A DNA stretch of 64,000 bases from Paenibacillus sp. (GCF_035645195.1 NZ_DASQNA010000022.1:1-64000); one strand, 5' to 3'; shown: positions 16,247-26,309, numbered from the stretch's first letter. Notes: a model not told the origin generated them from the letters alone. Numbers and translations: made by a program.

Positions 16247-17449
16247 ATGACCAATATCAACAATCAGCATGTGGTTAGACTGGCTTTACTATTGGGTTTG
16301 TTTTCGACACTGGGGCCTTTCACGATCGATATGTATTTACCGGCGTTTCCGGCGATTACGAGGCAATTCGGTACGACTGCTTCACTCGTTCAGTTTAGTC
16401 TCACCGCTTGTTTACTTGGGCTCGGCGTAGGCCAACTCGTTATGGGTTCGCTGAGCGATGGATACGGAAGGCGAAAACCTTTGCTTATCTCCATGGTCGT
16501 TTATGTCATCTCTTCATTAGCTTGCGCATTCTCACCGAATATCGGGTTGTTGATCGTTTTCCGATTCGTGCAGGGTTTCGCTGCTTCAGCGGGCATTGTT
16601 ATCTCCCGTGCGATCGCACGCGACCTGTACAGTGGTAAAGAACTCACCAAATTTTTTTCGATGCTCGTGCTTGTTAGTAATTTGGGACCACTCGTAGCTC
16701 CGGTTGCCGGCAGCGGAGTTCTTACTTTCACGACATGGGTCGGTGTATTTATCGCGTTATCGTTACTAGGAATGTACTTATTAGTGATGACAAAATGGCG
16801 TTTAGGTGAGAGTTTGCCACCCGATCGCCGCAGCTCTACAAATTTCGTGCATCAACTGCACAGCTACGGTGTGCTCATGCGAGATCGCCAGTTTCTAGGC
16901 TACATGCTGGCACAAGGTATTATGATCGCTGGGGTTTTCGCGTATGTCTCCGGAACGCCCTTTATTTATCAAAATATTTATGGAGCCAGCCCCACTGTAT
17001 TCGCTCTTCTTTTTGGATCTAACGGCATTGGACTGATCATAGGATCCCAAGTTGTCGGACGGATGGCGCATCGTGTTTCCGAACACGCCTTCGTGTTATT
17101 CGGCCTATGGCTTGCCTTAGTGGCAAGTGTCGTTGTCTTATTGGTAGCCATTTTCCATGGCCCACTTTTCACATTGGTCATCCCATTGTTTTTCTTTGTA
17201 GCCGCAATCGGGATTACATCAACTGCTGCATTTCCGCTTGCTATGGAAAGTCAAGCCCACATGGCGGGTAGTGCTGCTGCGTTGCTTGGCGTCATTCCTT
17301 TCTTGCTAGGTGCGGTCGTCGCTCCGTTGGTCGGCATTGCGGGAGAAGACACTGCCGTTCCTCTTGGCGTCATCATATTATCGTCTAGTACCGCTGCAAT
17401 GATCGCATATTTCTCACTGGTAAGGTCTAAGCAGGCACTCCAGGCATGA
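16247..17449 (+). CDS. MFS exporter, Bcr/CflA family (paralogue)
   Basis: This 400-residue exporter parallels the one at 5401 over its whole length: LGPFTIDMYLPAFP, GSLSDGYGRRKP (motif A), RFVQGFAASAGIVISRAIAR, SGTPFIYQNIYGAS and the LLGVIPFLLGAVVAPLVG helix. About 12 membrane segments are expected. Such proteins pump drugs, sulfonamides or small metabolites out using protons. It follows a broken cupin gene with no clear terminator. The two copies differ at many sites, so the duplication is not recent. Confidence 0.87.
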   Translation: MTNINNQHVVRLALLLGLFSTLGPFTIDMYLPAFPAITRQFGTTASLVQFSLTACLLGLGVGQLVMGSLSDGYGRRKPLLISMVVYVISSLACAFSPNIGLLIVFRFVQGFAASAGIVISRAIARDLYSGKELTKFFSMLVLVSNLGPLVAPVAGSGVLTFTTWVGVFIALSLLGMYLLVMTKWRLGESLPPDRRSSTNFVHQLHSYGVLMRDRQFLGYMLAQGIMIAGVFAYVSGTPFIYQNIYGASPTVFALLFGSNGIGLIIGSQVVGRMAHRVSEHAFVLFGLWLALVASVVVLLVAIFHGPLFTLVIPLFFFVAAIGITSTAAFPLAMESQAHMAGSAAALLGVIPFLLGAVVAPLVGIAGEDTAVPLGVIILSSSTAAMIAYFSLVRSKQALQA

Positions 17450-17527
17450 ACCTCTGGAAAGGACTCGCGATGAAAATGAAATTACAATCGAATAAATGGA
17501 GAATTTGCGGTCGAGGAGTGAACTCAT

Positions 17528-18073
17528 ATGAAAAAAATGTTATCGGTGACTCTTGCCCTGGTGATCGTCTACACCCTCACTGGTTGCAGCGGCAATGAGG
17601 AAGAAAGTACTCCCAATGGAACAGAGTTTGAAAAAGAAGCTCCAACGGATGAACGAATCCGAGACAGAAGTCAAGGTCCAACGGTTGAAAGCGAGAGTAT
17701 AGAAGGTGCTAAGATTCGGTTGAAGATCGAAAATGAGGAATTCATTTTTACAATGTATGACAGTCCAACGAGTAGGGACTTTTTGAGCAAACTCCCGCTT
17801 ACGTTATCATTCGAAGATTTCGGTGGATTCGAAAAAATGAGCGTCTTAGAAGAGGGGCTATCTATGGAAGATGCTCCGGACGGCAACACTCCTATCACCG
17901 GAGATTTCGCTTATTACGCCCCGTGGAAAGTTGTGACTATTTTCTATGAGAATCGGAGATATTCCCCCGGACTGATCCAATTAGGTAAGATCGAATCCGG
18001 TTTGGACGAGCTCGTGAAAAAACTCGGAGGGATAAATGCTGACTTTATTGTAACGATAGAAAATATGCAATAA
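17528..18073 (+). CDS. Lipoprotein with cyclophilin-like domain
   Basis: The lipoprotein signal (MKKMLSVTLALVIVYTLTGC) leads to an acidic linker and a domain matching the cyclophilin-like fold found in many Bacilli: KIRLKIENEEFIFTMYDSPT, FLSKLPLTLSFEDFGGFEKM and GDFAYYAPWKVVTIFYE...GLIQLGKIESGL. It is probably surface-anchored; no enzymatic role is established for this domain. GGAGTG precedes ATG 17528. A decayed sugar dehydrogenase gene follows 16 bases later. Confidence 0.7.
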   Translation: MKKMLSVTLALVIVYTLTGCSGNEEESTPNGTEFEKEAPTDERIRDRSQGPTVESESIEGAKIRLKIENEEFIFTMYDSPTSRDFLSKLPLTLSFEDFGGFEKMSVLEEGLSMEDAPDGNTPITGDFAYYAPWKVVTIFYENRRYSPGLIQLGKIESGLDELVKKLGGINADFIVTIENMQ

Positions 18074-18089
18074 AGGAAGGGTGATAGAG

Positions 18090-18903
18090 TTGAGTACGAA
18101 ATTGCCCCTCCTGCTTGCAGTCCTACTAATCTTAGGCCGTTCTGCTAATGGAAATCCCGCAGATGGGAAGGGAAATGCTTCAATGTGCAGCAAGAGACTT
18201 TCATTGGGGAGGATAATGTAAGGCAGGAAGGGACGCTTGCACCTGTCCAAGCACCTGAAGTGATCGCGATAAATCTAGATGTTCCTTGGTCCATCGAAAA
18301 GTTAGGGAATACCTTTTATTTAACGGAAAGACCAGGAAATATCGTAAAGATTGAAACGGAGTAGCTTGCTCAAAGCCTGGATTCGCTAGGCGGGAAGATC
18401 TTACGAATGAGTGTAGACGGATCAATTCCTAGCGATAACCCGATCCCGAATTCCTATATATAGTTATGAGCATCGCAATCCTCAAGAATGTCTTGTCAAC
18501 CTGCCGGGACGTTATATGCAAGTGAACACGGTAATAACGCTAATGATGAAATCAACCGCATCGAATCCGGTCAAAATTACGGCTGGCCGGTGATCCAAGG
18601 TTTTGAGGAAAAAGAGGGGACGGCCGTGCCGCAATTCACGTCCGGCGACGGAGAGACTTGGGCGGCGTCCGGGATGAACGAATCCAACGAAAAGTTGTAT
18701 GTTGCGGCATTGCGAGGAAGCGCCGTTCTAGAATTCGATCTTGCAACGGGTGAACAACGTGAAATCGTAACCGATTTCGGAAGAATTCGGATGTGCGGAT
18801 TGAGGACAACAATCTTTATTTCATCAGCAATAATTCAGATGGACGCGGCACGCCACAGGAAAATGACGATAAGCTTTATCGAATTTCGCTACCGGAAAGG
18901 TAA
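18090..18903 (+). pseudogene. PQQ-dependent sugar dehydrogenase-like gene, heavily broken
   Basis: From TTG 18090 there is a signal-peptide-like start, then a frame change near 18178, APEVIAINLDVPWSIEKLGN with FYLTERPGNIVKIETE, a TAG at about 18362, further stops near 18461, then ASEHGNNANDEINRIESGQN with YGWPVIQG, and a last frame change near 18790 into NNLYFISNNSDGRG...KLYRISLPER. These are blocks of the six-bladed PQQ glucose/sorbosone dehydrogenase family (usually about 350 residues and secreted). At least two frameshifts, several stops and lost segments make it inactive. Confidence 0.8.
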
Positions 18904-18941
18904 GTTACAAAGTTCACTAAGAGGATGAGGAGATAGAGAAG

Positions 18942-19901
18942 ATGCATACTGCATTCGCAGAAGATGTGAACATCTTAAATCAGCTCCAATCGAACTTGGA
19001 AGGCTGCATTATGGGCAAAGAAAGGGAGGTCGAGTTGCTGCTGACAGCCGTTCTTGCAGGCGGGAACATACTTCTCGAAGACGTGCCCGGAACCGGAAAG
19101 ACAGTTCTAATTAAAGCGTTGGCACGATCTGTGCAAGGCCGCTTCCAGCGCATCCAATGCAATCCTGATTTGCTGCCTACCGACGTGACAGGAGTATCCA
19201 TGTACCATCCCAAACAGGAGATGTTTCGATTTCGGCCTGGGCCGATCTTTAGCAACATTGTACTGATCGACGAGATCAACCGGGCCTCGACAAAGACGCA
19301 GTCCGCGCTCCTTGAGGCTATGGAAGAGCGCCAGGTTAGCGTGGACGGCGAGTGTTATCCGCTGCCGGAGCCTTTTCTGCTGTTAGCGACGCAAAATCCA
19401 ATCGATTTCGAAGGTACGTACACGCTGCCGGAAGCGCAGATGGACCGATTTATGCTGAAGTTTCATCTTGGGTACCCCGGCCACGAAACCGAGAAGCGGA
19501 TTCTGCTCGCTCAGGAAACTGATCATCCGGTTGACCGGATCGAGCCCGTGGTGACGATCGAGCGTCTGACGCAAATGCAGGAACGGGCGAAACGCGTGCA
19601 CGTCGATGAAGCTATCGTTGACTATATCGTCTCGATCGTGAGAAGCTCGCGCGAACATCCAGCCGTCTATCTTGGAGCCAGTCCACGTGCTTCGGTCGCC
19701 ATGATGCAAGCGGCGAAAGCGAGGGCGTATTTGCGAAGCCGGGACTACGTTATACCGGACGACATCAAAGATTTGACGCCGTTCGTGCTCGGGCATCGGC
19801 TGATTTTACGCCCAGAGGCGAAATTTGACGGGAACGGTCTTGAGTCAATCATTGAGTCGATATTGCTGCAAGTGGGCGTACCCGTCGCCATGGGGAAATA
19901 G
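18942..19901 (+). CDS. MoxR-family AAA+ ATPase
   Basis: The 319-residue ATPase has Walker A (EDVPGTGKT), Walker B (IVLIDEINRAS), sensor region (LLATQNPIDFEGTYTLPEAQ) and the MoxR C-terminal lid (GASPRASVAMMQAAKARAYL). MoxR proteins act as chaperone-like ATPases in cell-envelope or stress pathways, paired with DUF58 and transglutaminase proteins as here. ATG 18942 is preceded by GGAGATAGAG. It is the first of three tightly packed genes. Confidence 0.93.
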   Translation: MHTAFAEDVNILNQLQSNLEGCIMGKEREVELLLTAVLAGGNILLEDVPGTGKTVLIKALARSVQGRFQRIQCNPDLLPTDVTGVSMYHPKQEMFRFRPGPIFSNIVLIDEINRASTKTQSALLEAMEERQVSVDGECYPLPEPFLLLATQNPIDFEGTYTLPEAQMDRFMLKFHLGYPGHETEKRILLAQETDHPVDRIEPVVTIERLTQMQERAKRVHVDEAIVDYIVSIVRSSREHPAVYLGASPRASVAMMQAAKARAYLRSRDYVIPDDIKDLTPFVLGHRLILRPEAKFDGNGLESIIESILLQVGVPVAMGK

Positions 19902-19902
19902 G

Positions 19903-21126
19903 ATGGGCATGTTCGTTGCGTTTTCGGCTCGTTATTGGGGCATCGTGGCTTTGTTGTTCATTAGTTTGTTGTTTCTTCTGTTTCAAGGCGGTAAGTTCGC
20001 TTTCATGCTTTTCAGTATCGTTGCTGCGTTAAGTCTTTATATCCTGTTGGGACGTTGGAGCGGGGTCTCGAATGTGCGCGGCGTCCGAACGCTACCGGAC
20101 ACCGTAAGCGGAGGGACGATTGAGGCAGGAACATCGGTTGCCGTGCATGTGCAAGTGCACATTCCCGGCTTCTGGCCCGTGCCTTACGTAACAATTCAGG
20201 AGAAGCTTACACATAGCGGGGGCGAGGAGTATACGATCGAGACGATCCTCATTCCCGATTGGAAGCGACGGGCGGAAGTTTCCTACGTAACGCCCCCGTT
20301 GCGAAGAGGAGTGTACCGATTCGAAGACACCGATTGTGCGACCGAAGACATTTTCGGTTTGTTTCGACATCAAGGGCGCCTCCGGTTGCCCTACGCCTTC
20401 AAGGTGTTTCCGCAAAGGGTGGACATTCGTGATTGGAAACAGCTACATCATATGTTTCGCGGCAATCCGCATACATCGGCGAGAACACGATTCTATCGGG
20501 AGACGGCGCAGGTCAATGGCATACGTGAATACATCAATGGGGATCGCTTGTCTAGAATTCATTGGCACGCTTCGGCTAAGACGGGGAGTTGGAAGTCGAA
20601 GGAATTCGAACGGGAAGCCATTCCCAAGATCGTTTTCGTTCTTGACAGGAACATGAGCGGTTATCGCAATCAAGAACAGTTCGAATTGGCCGTCTCCGTT
20701 GCGACTTCCCTGCTAGATTACGCAATATGCCGCGACATGGCTGTGGGGTTATTGTCAGCCGGGAAAGAAACGAAGGTTCTTGAACCCGAACGCGGCGATA
20801 GCCAGAAGAACGCGATCATGAACCATTTCATTGAAGTGGAACTTGACGGTATGAATCCGTTGCGGGAAGTCCTGCAAGAACGAGTCCGAACATTCATTCC
20901 TGGAACACTTTTTGTCGTCGTCAGCCCTGAATTCGGGGATGCGTTGGCGCCTTCCCTGGTCTTACTCCAGCAGCGCCGCATGATGCCTTTCCATATGTGG
21001 ATCGCTGCAGAGGTGTCGCTGAACGTGCACGAGCAGTGGGTTCAGTATTTGCGAGCGGCCGGCTTATCGGGCTGTGTTGTAACGTCGCTGGACAGGCTGC
21101 CTTTGGTTGTAGGAGGGAACAAATAA
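19903..21126 (+). CDS. DUF58-domain membrane protein
   Basis: Two N-terminal membrane helices (WGIVALLFISLLFLLFQGGK and FAFMLFSIVAALSLYILLG) precede a beta-rich region and the DUF58 signature GIREYINGDRLSRIHWHASAK near residue 215, then a von-Willebrand-A-like fold (KIVFVLDRNMSG). The frame opens upstream at 19825 inside moxR, but ATG 19903, one base after the moxR stop, fits the family start. Known partner of MoxR ATPases; role in envelope assembly or protease/transglutaminase control is inferred. Confidence 0.9.
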   Translation: MGMFVAFSARYWGIVALLFISLLFLLFQGGKFAFMLFSIVAALSLYILLGRWSGVSNVRGVRTLPDTVSGGTIEAGTSVAVHVQVHIPGFWPVPYVTIQEKLTHSGGEEYTIETILIPDWKRRAEVSYVTPPLRRGVYRFEDTDCATEDIFGLFRHQGRLRLPYAFKVFPQRVDIRDWKQLHHMFRGNPHTSARTRFYRETAQVNGIREYINGDRLSRIHWHASAKTGSWKSKEFEREAIPKIVFVLDRNMSGYRNQEQFELAVSVATSLLDYAICRDMAVGLLSAGKETKVLEPERGDSQKNAIMNHFIEVELDGMNPLREVLQERVRTFIPGTLFVVVSPEFGDALAPSLVLLQQRRMMPFHMWIAAEVSLNVHEQWVQYLRAAGLSGCVVTSLDRLPLVVGGNK

Positions 21127-23367
21127 GTGAAAATGAAGCGATGGCTGCCGCGGGATTGGCACGAGCGGCTATCAGTCGTGCTTACGGGGTTGTTCCTTCT
21201 GCAATATGTACTTTGGATTGAGCGTGAAGAGGGGATGTGGCTACCGGAAACGGTTGTGATCGTGAAATTGACCCTTCTCTCGACGGTCGTCATTGAAGCG
21301 ATGCTTCGGAAGCGCAAAGTGGTTCGATGGTGCCTTCAGCTGGCGGCGCTAGTATCCGCGACGGGGTTCGTCTTGGAGTATGTTCCGGTCCGCCGCGACG
21401 TTGTTCGTTTCACAGACGCGGTCGACCTTCTACGCGACAATTTCATGGCGCTGCCGCCTTTCATCTGGTTCTCTTTATCGGCCTGGGTAATTACGCTGTT
21501 CGCAGCGAAGCTAATGCAGGAAAAGAAATATATAATAACCGTACTCGTATTCACGGTCACAACCTTCGCCATTCGAGATTCTTACGGTACACTCAACCTT
21601 TGGAAACAGGCGGTGACGGTGATCGTCTGCGGCTTATTGTTGTTGACCGTACGCCATTTCTCCGATTTGAAGCAAAAACATCCGACTGGTTGGCCGCATC
21701 TAGTCAAATTCTCGCCCTTTATCGTCCTGTCGATACTCTTCCTGATCACGGTCGTCGTAACGCTTGGAGCTCTGGCGCCGGATACCCGACCGGTACTGAC
21801 AGATCCCTATACGATGTGGCAAACCATGAGAGGCGATCGAGTCGTATTTACGAGCGACGGGGAACGGTCAGCTTCGTCTTCCAGCATTGCTTCAACCTCC
21901 GGGTACAGCCGAGACGATTCGTCGCTCGGCGGAACGATCGCCTTCGACGAGACGCCGGTTTTGTCGGCTGTCTCTTCGCATCGAACATACTGGCGCGGCG
22001 AAACCCGCGCGTTATATACAGGCACCGGATGGGTCGTGAGCGAGGCGGAGCGCCAGGCTGCGACGACCGCCATTGCGCGGGGGGCCTCTCTTCCGGAAAG
22101 CGCGAGCCATAGAACACTCGAAGTTACGCAGACGATAACGATGCTTCCTGGTTCGGACCAGGAGTATCCGGTACTGTTTGGAGCGTACGCGATCGACAGG
22201 GTGCAACGCGTCGCAAGCGGCGGAGCGGACGCGGACTTTTCTTCTCTTCGATGGTCACCGAGGTTGTCCGAAGTACGGTGGGTCGGCGACGACTCGCGAG
22301 CGTACCCGGATACTTACACGTTGGTTTCCCAGGTGCCCATCATCGACGAAGAAGCGCTACGGAGCGTGTCTGAAGGGCTCCCGATCGAGGCCGAATTCGA
22401 ACCGTACTTGGCTTTGCCGGAGACGCTCCCGTCCAGAGTAACGGACTTGGCCCTCCAGGTGACGGAGTCGGGTGAAAGTATGTACGACAAGGCCAAACTG
22501 CTCGAGCAGTATTTATCCAGTTCTTATGCGTATACCACTGCTCCAGACCAGAGCCGTGGTCAAAGCCATGATTTTGTCGACCGATTTTTGTTCGAAATTA
22601 GGGAAGGCTACTGCGACTATTATTCAACAGCGATGGTCGTCATGGCGCGTTCGATTGGCATCCCGGCCCGTTGGGTAAAAGGATTTGCTCCGGGTGAATT
22701 AACCGGTGACGGGGTGTACACCGTACGTAATTCCGATGCCCACTCTTGGGTCGAGGCGTACTTTCCCGGATATGGTTGGATTCCTTTCGAACCGACAGCA
22801 GGGTTCGAACTTCCCGTTCATCATCCGGACGAAGGCGCTATTGCAGACCTACCTTCGGAACCCGTGCCGGAACTCGTGCTGGAAGAGGAGCCGAACTCTG
22901 ACATAGAAATATCTACTGAGCTAGAGTCGGACGTGCCTGCGTCTATAATAAATGGCGGCTTTCCTCATTCATTCGTTTGGGCAGTTGGTGCCGTTTGGAC
23001 GTGTATGCTGTTGGCATTGGGGTTGGTTTATCGCAAGATCTGGCCGGGCAGGGACCAATTAGCCGCCAACCGTTTTGCCGTACTCGAATTCGAACGTTTC
23101 CTTCTCTATGCCAAGAGAAGAGGGTATACCCGCAAGAAGCATGAAACGGCAAGGGAAGCGTTGTGGAGATGGTTCGATGGTAATCAGCGGATAGAGAAAG
23201 AGGATTTAGAGTCATTACTGTCGTTCTTCGAGAAAGCTAAATATGGCAATGGGGTTTTTAGCAACGAGGAAATGGTGGCTTTCTCGCATAAATTACAACA
23301 TCTTCGGCAAGAGCTACAACAGAGAAAGAGTGCTTGGTTAAAATTTATTGAGAATCGTGACCATTGA
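21127..23367 (+). CDS. Transglutaminase-like membrane protein
   Basis: About five N-terminal membrane helices, a large external transglutaminase-like domain and one C-terminal helix ([20 protein letters not shown]) with a DUF4129-like tail. Catalytic Cys496 lies in [20 protein letters not shown] and His539 in [12 protein letters not shown]; the usual third-residue segment reads IPFEPTAGF, with Glu where Asp is common. The start GTG 21127 directly follows the DUF58 stop. This is the YebA/TgpA arrangement (MoxR-DUF58-transglutaminase), thought to modify or remodel the cell envelope. Confidence 0.9.
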   Translation: MKMKRWLPRDWHERLSVVLTGLFLLQYVLWIEREEGMWLPETVVIVKLTLLSTVVIEAMLRKRKVVRWCLQLAALVSATGFVLEYVPVRRDVVRFTDAVDLLRDNFMALPPFIWFSLSAWVITLFAAKLMQEKKYIITVLVFTVTTFAIRDSYGTLNLWKQAVTVIVCGLLLLTVRHFSDLKQKHPTGWPHLVKFSPFIVLSILFLITVVVTLGALAPDTRPVLTDPYTMWQTMRGDRVVFTSDGERSASSSSIASTSGYSRDDSSLGGTIAFDETPVLSAVSSHRTYWRGETRALYTGTGWVVSEAERQAATTAIARGASLPESASHRTLEVTQTITMLPGSDQEYPVLFGAYAIDRVQRVASGGADADFSSLRWSPRLSEVRWVGDDSRAYPDTYTLVSQVPIIDEEALRSVSEGLPIEAEFEPYLALPETLPSRVTDLALQVTESGESMYDKAKLLEQYLSSSYAYTTAPDQSRGQSHDFVDRFLFEIREGYCDYYSTAMVVMARSIGIPARWVKGFAPGELTGDGVYTVRNSDAHSWVEAYFPGYGWIPFEPTAGFELPVHHPDEGAIADLPSEPVPELVLEEEPNSDIEISTELESDVPASIINGGFPHSFVWAVGAVWTCMLLALGLVYRKIWPGRDQLAANRFAVLEFERFLLYAKRRGYTRKKHETAREALWRWFDGNQRIEKEDLESLLSFFEKAKYGNGVFSNEEMVAFSHKLQHLRQELQQRKSAWLKFIENRDH

Positions 23368-23433
23368 ATCAGTTGAGGTGGCCCCGGTGTTTGTTAGTCA
23401 GTTTGGTGTGGAATTGGGAGGGGCCGTTCCGGC

Positions 23434-23604
23434 GTGAGAAACTTGCAAACGGTAAAGGCTGAGATAGAAGAAAAACGGCAAGTACTGATTAATATAGGCA
23501 TTCGGTTGGGGTTGACTCACCCCAAGACCTTACAGTTATCTCAAGAAGTTGATGAATTACACAACGAACTCAACCGTATTGTTCAGGGACCACGTTTCGA
23601 CTGA
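23434..23604 (+). CDS. Spo0E-like aspartyl-phosphate phosphatase
   Basis: GTG 23434 opens a 56-codon frame: MRNLQTVKAEIEEKRQVLIN...THPKTLQLSQEVDELHNELN...RFD, stop 23602-23604. The SQEVD motif (residues 36-40) within two predicted helices is the Spo0E signature; members dephosphorylate Spo0A~P and delay sporulation. GGGAGGGG lies 10-18 bases upstream. Length is normal for the family. It follows the MoxR operon and supports an endospore-forming host. Confidence 0.8.
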   Translation: MRNLQTVKAEIEEKRQVLINIGIRLGLTHPKTLQLSQEVDELHNELNRIVQGPRFD

Positions 23605-23705
23605 CGAACACTAGCCAACCAAAATGGGAGGGGGGGTGAGGGTACTTTGATATAATGTACTCGTCAACAAACTGCAATGGCCTGTCCGCTAACGGATACG
23701 AGCAC

Positions 23706-23734
23706 GCAACGATGGAACCAATCCATTGCTTTTT
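23706..23734 (+). terminator. Terminator-like hairpin after spo0E-like gene
   Basis: GCAACGATGGA (23706-23716) pairs, imperfectly, with TCCATTGC (23722-23729), followed by TTTTT. Similar GCGATGGA...TCCATCGC hairpins occur at 34987 and about 35485. Confidence 0.5.
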
Positions 23735-23793
23735 CTTCGTCCCAACTCGGCTGCGTTGCAAGGGAAACTTTAGTAGTTGAAGTCACGTCATAA

Positions 23794-24153
23794 TTATGTA
23801 GCATGCTGAAACAAGTAGATGAAAAGTTTAAACCTCTTTAATCTAAGGGAGGCTGACCGTGGGTCAGCGCAGATTGCAGACAAACCCCTTTGTTCCGGGA
23901 CGGAACTCAGGAGTTTGTCTTGTTTAAGGGCTATGAGAAGTAAAAATGCATCGAATCTCCGCTTCGAGCCACCTGACCTCCAAAGCCAGGTGGCTAATTT
24001 CTTGAGATTCATGCAAGCATAAACGGGCATCGCCTGCATGGAGACTTTACGTAGCCCTCGTAAGGTCGTCCACCGCATGCCATGCTTCTCTTTCATGTCT
24101 GCAAATACGCGCTCAATCGTTTCCTTGCGCATCGAGTAGATTTGTTTGTTCAT
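23794..24153 (-). pseudogene. IS1182-family transposase, C-terminal fragment
   Basis: The reverse frame from 24153 begins MNKQIYSMRKETIERVFADM with KEKHGMRWTTLRGLRKVSMQ and continues MNLKKLATWLW. This is the conserved tail of IS1182-type DDE transposases; the E of RKETIERVFADMK is the last catalytic residue. The N-terminal two thirds (first two Asp residues) are absent: sequence upstream of 24153 is unrelated. It is an immobile relic. Confidence 0.8.
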
Positions 24154-24158
24154 AAAAT

Positions 24159-24370
24159 CTATATCGGACCATCTGTAGAAGGTACGGATGTTGAATACAT
24201 TGCAAGAGTGGGCGGCAAGGTTTCTGGCCGGAAACCCTCATTTGCCCGGCAATAAGCAGCGCGTGGCCTTCTTGCTTCTCATGGTTTAGAATTTAAGGAC
24301 GATGGAAAGTTTCATACAATGAACCGGGTAAAGTCGCTTTCAGAGGCTGTCGGACGACAAGAACATACCC
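24159..24370 (+). pseudogene. Unrecognised coding fragments
   Basis: The plus strand reads IYIGPSVEGTDVEYIARVGG and then, after TAA and a frame change, LEFKDDGKFHTMNRVKSLSE. Codon use looks protein-like but no complete gene is present and I do not recognise the family. It directly abuts the transposase relic and is followed by a terminator, so it is probably the end of a gene cut by the insertion. Confidence 0.3.
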
Positions 24371-24374
24371 GATT

Positions 24375-24401
24375 AAAAACCGCTGAGAATGCGGTTTTTT
24401 T
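24375..24401 (+). terminator. Rho-independent terminator
   Basis: AAAAACCGC-TGAGAAT-GCGGTTTTTTT: a 9-bp stem with 7-base loop and T-run. Confidence 0.85.
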
Positions 24402-24412
24402 GTTTTTTCGGA

Positions 24413-24490
24413 CAAGTTCTTGTCGCTGACGAGCGACAAGAACTTGACCCCTTTGTTGATGCGCGACAAAAACTTGACCCTTTTGTAGAC
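24413..24490. repeat. Inverted repeat plus 30-bp tandem repeat
   Basis: CAAGTTCTTGTCGCT (24413-24427) and AGCGACAAGAACTTG (24432-24446) form a perfect 15-bp inverted repeat with a GACG loop. The right arm begins a 30-bp unit (GCGACAAGAACTTGACCCCT...) repeated at 24463 with a few changes, so there are two direct copies and one partial inverted copy. Such compact repeats often mark transposon ends or regulator sites; which one is unknown. Confidence 0.6.
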
Positions 24491-24536
24491 TGTATGGATA
24501 TCACATCAGTATCCGGCGCAAATTGCTTTTTTTCGA

Positions 24537-25082
24537 TTATAAGATCCTTTCAATTAAAATCCCCACTTGTTCTGCCATTACACGGGGCGGATAAGGCATT
24601 TCATTCTTGAACCACCATTCTATTTCTTCTACGTATGCCCCTCCAATAAATCGAAGAATAATATCTTTACTTAATCCCTGATTCTTTCCTTCTGATATAT
24701 TCACTTCAGCCTCTAGCTGTTCGATGACAAACTCAAGGAACTGTCTACGAAATGAAGGGGCCCCTTTACTCTCTAGCATCGTCGAAAAGAATAAATAATT
24801 ACTTTCAAGGTATTCGAACCAGACGGTATTTCCGTCTATAAAATCCATTTCAGCTGATGATTCGCACAAAATCTGGAGTTCATTAATATGCTCTTCAATC
24901 AACTTATCTAGCAGATCGTATTTGTCCATGTAATGAAGATAGATGGTTTTTCGGCTCACATTTGCCCTGTCGGAAATATCTTGGATCGTGATCTGATTAA
25001 AATCTTTTTCAGACATCAGTTCTAGAACAGCTTTTTTTATTGCTTCTTGAGATTTGGCTATTCTTCTGTCCACCTTTGCCAT
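24537..25082 (-). CDS. TetR/AcrR-family transcriptional regulator
   Basis: This 181-residue repressor-type protein has an N-terminal HTH (AIKKAVLELMSEKDFNQITI then QDISDRANVSRKTIYLHYMD) and an all-helical C-terminal ligand domain ending EEIEWWFKNEMPYPPRVMAE. It is divergent from the aldo/keto reductase gene at 25293, so the shared gap of about 210 bases probably holds its operator and it likely controls the reductase-dehydrogenase pair. TACAC...GTGTA half-sites (about 25119-25142) are a weak candidate. Confidence 0.88.
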   Translation of the reverse strand: MAKVDRRIAKSQEAIKKAVLELMSEKDFNQITIQDISDRANVSRKTIYLHYMDKYDLLDKLIEEHINELQILCESSAEMDFIDGNTVWFEYLESNYLFFSTMLESKGAPSFRRQFLEFVIEQLEAEVNISEGKNQGLSKDIILRFIGGAYVEEIEWWFKNEMPYPPRVMAEQVGILIERIL

Positions 25083-25292
25083 GATTGTATGTCACCACAC
25101 TTTCTTAAACCAGTAATTATACACTTTCGTTATATTTGTGTACTACTACACGAATCGCGCTCATTTAACCATTGAAGAACCTGATACTTTTTATAATAAT
25201 ACACACATGTCACCTAATTCATCAATGGGTATTTTTCTACGAGCATTTACTTTGGCTCGATTACATCTATAGGAAAGTGAGGACGAATCAGA

Positions 25293-26282
25293 TTGGAATA
25301 TGTGAAACTTGGCAATTCGGGATTGGATGTATCGCGGATTTGTCTCGGTTGTATGAGCTTTGGTATTGGAGAACGTGGCGATTTTCCATGGGCTCTTAAT
25401 GAGGAAAGCAGTCGTCCGATGATTAAAAAAGCGCTGGAGTTAGGGATTAATTTTTTTGATACCGCAAATATTTATTCGGACGGGACAAGCGAGGAAATTA
25501 CCGGGCGAATTTTAAGGGATTATGCAAACCGGGATGAGATTGTTATTGCGACAAAGGTTTATTTTCGCGTGCGGAAAGGTCCAAATGGTGCCGGGCTTTC
25601 CCGTAAAGCAATTATGAGTGAAATCGATAAAAGTCTTAAGCGCCTTGGGACCGACTATGTAGATCTGTATCAAATCCATCGCTGGGATTACGACACTCCC
25701 ATTGAAGAGACGATGGAAGTATTACATGATGTGGTGAAAGCAGGAAAAGCGAGATACATCGGTGCTTCTTCCATGTACGCTTGGCAGTTAATGAAGGCTA
25801 ACCATGTAGCGGAGAAGAACGGATGGACCAAGTTTGTTAGCATGCAAAATCACCTCAACCTCCTCTACCGTGAGGAAGAGAGAGAGATGCTGCCGCTTTG
25901 TAAGGAAGAGAAAATCGCTGTGGTACCGTGGAGCCCGCTCGCTGCGGGAAGATTAACCCAGCCATGGGGGACAGCAGCCGACCTTCGCTCCAAAGTAGAT
26001 GAAATTGGAAAAATAATTTATTCGGCAACAGCCGATTCTGACCGAAAAGTTGTCGACCGCCTAGAGGAACTAGCGAATATACGCGGCGTACCAATGGCGC
26101 AAATTGCACTTGCCTGGTTGCTTCAGAAAGAACCGGTAGCGGCTCCGATTGTTGGCGCGACGGAAATTTCTCATATTGAACAAGCTGCCGGCGCCCTTTC
26201 GATCAAATTGACACCTGATGAGGTTGCATTCCTGGAAGAACTGTATGTTCCGCATCCGGTGCTCGGTATGTTCCAAAATTAA
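25293..26282 (+). CDS. Aldo/keto reductase
   Basis: The 329-residue (beta/alpha)8 reductase has the catalytic tetrad Asp/Tyr/Lys/His in FFDTANIYSDG, IATKVYF and YQIHRWD, and the C-terminal NADPH-binding region PIVGATEISHIEQA. The start is TTG 25293 (LEYVKLGNSGLDVSRICLG). It resembles YeaE/YdbC-like or aryl-alcohol AKRs that reduce aldehydes. It is followed by a zinc alcohol dehydrogenase and is divergent from a TetR gene, suggesting one aldehyde-responsive unit. Confidence 0.88.
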   Translation: MEYVKLGNSGLDVSRICLGCMSFGIGERGDFPWALNEESSRPMIKKALELGINFFDTANIYSDGTSEEITGRILRDYANRDEIVIATKVYFRVRKGPNGAGLSRKAIMSEIDKSLKRLGTDYVDLYQIHRWDYDTPIEETMEVLHDVVKAGKARYIGASSMYAWQLMKANHVAEKNGWTKFVSMQNHLNLLYREEEREMLPLCKEEKIAVVPWSPLAAGRLTQPWGTAADLRSKVDEIGKIIYSATADSDRKVVDRLEELANIRGVPMAQIALAWLLQKEPVAAPIVGATEISHIEQAAGALSIKLTPDEVAFLEELYVPHPVLGMFQN

Positions 26283-26309
26283 TGATAAGAAAGGATTGTG
26301 CTCTTTAGT

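Noticed and set aside
19825-19902. N-terminal extension of the DUF58 protein
   Set aside because: Overlaps the moxR-like gene in another frame; ATG 19903 right after its stop is the normal coupled start.
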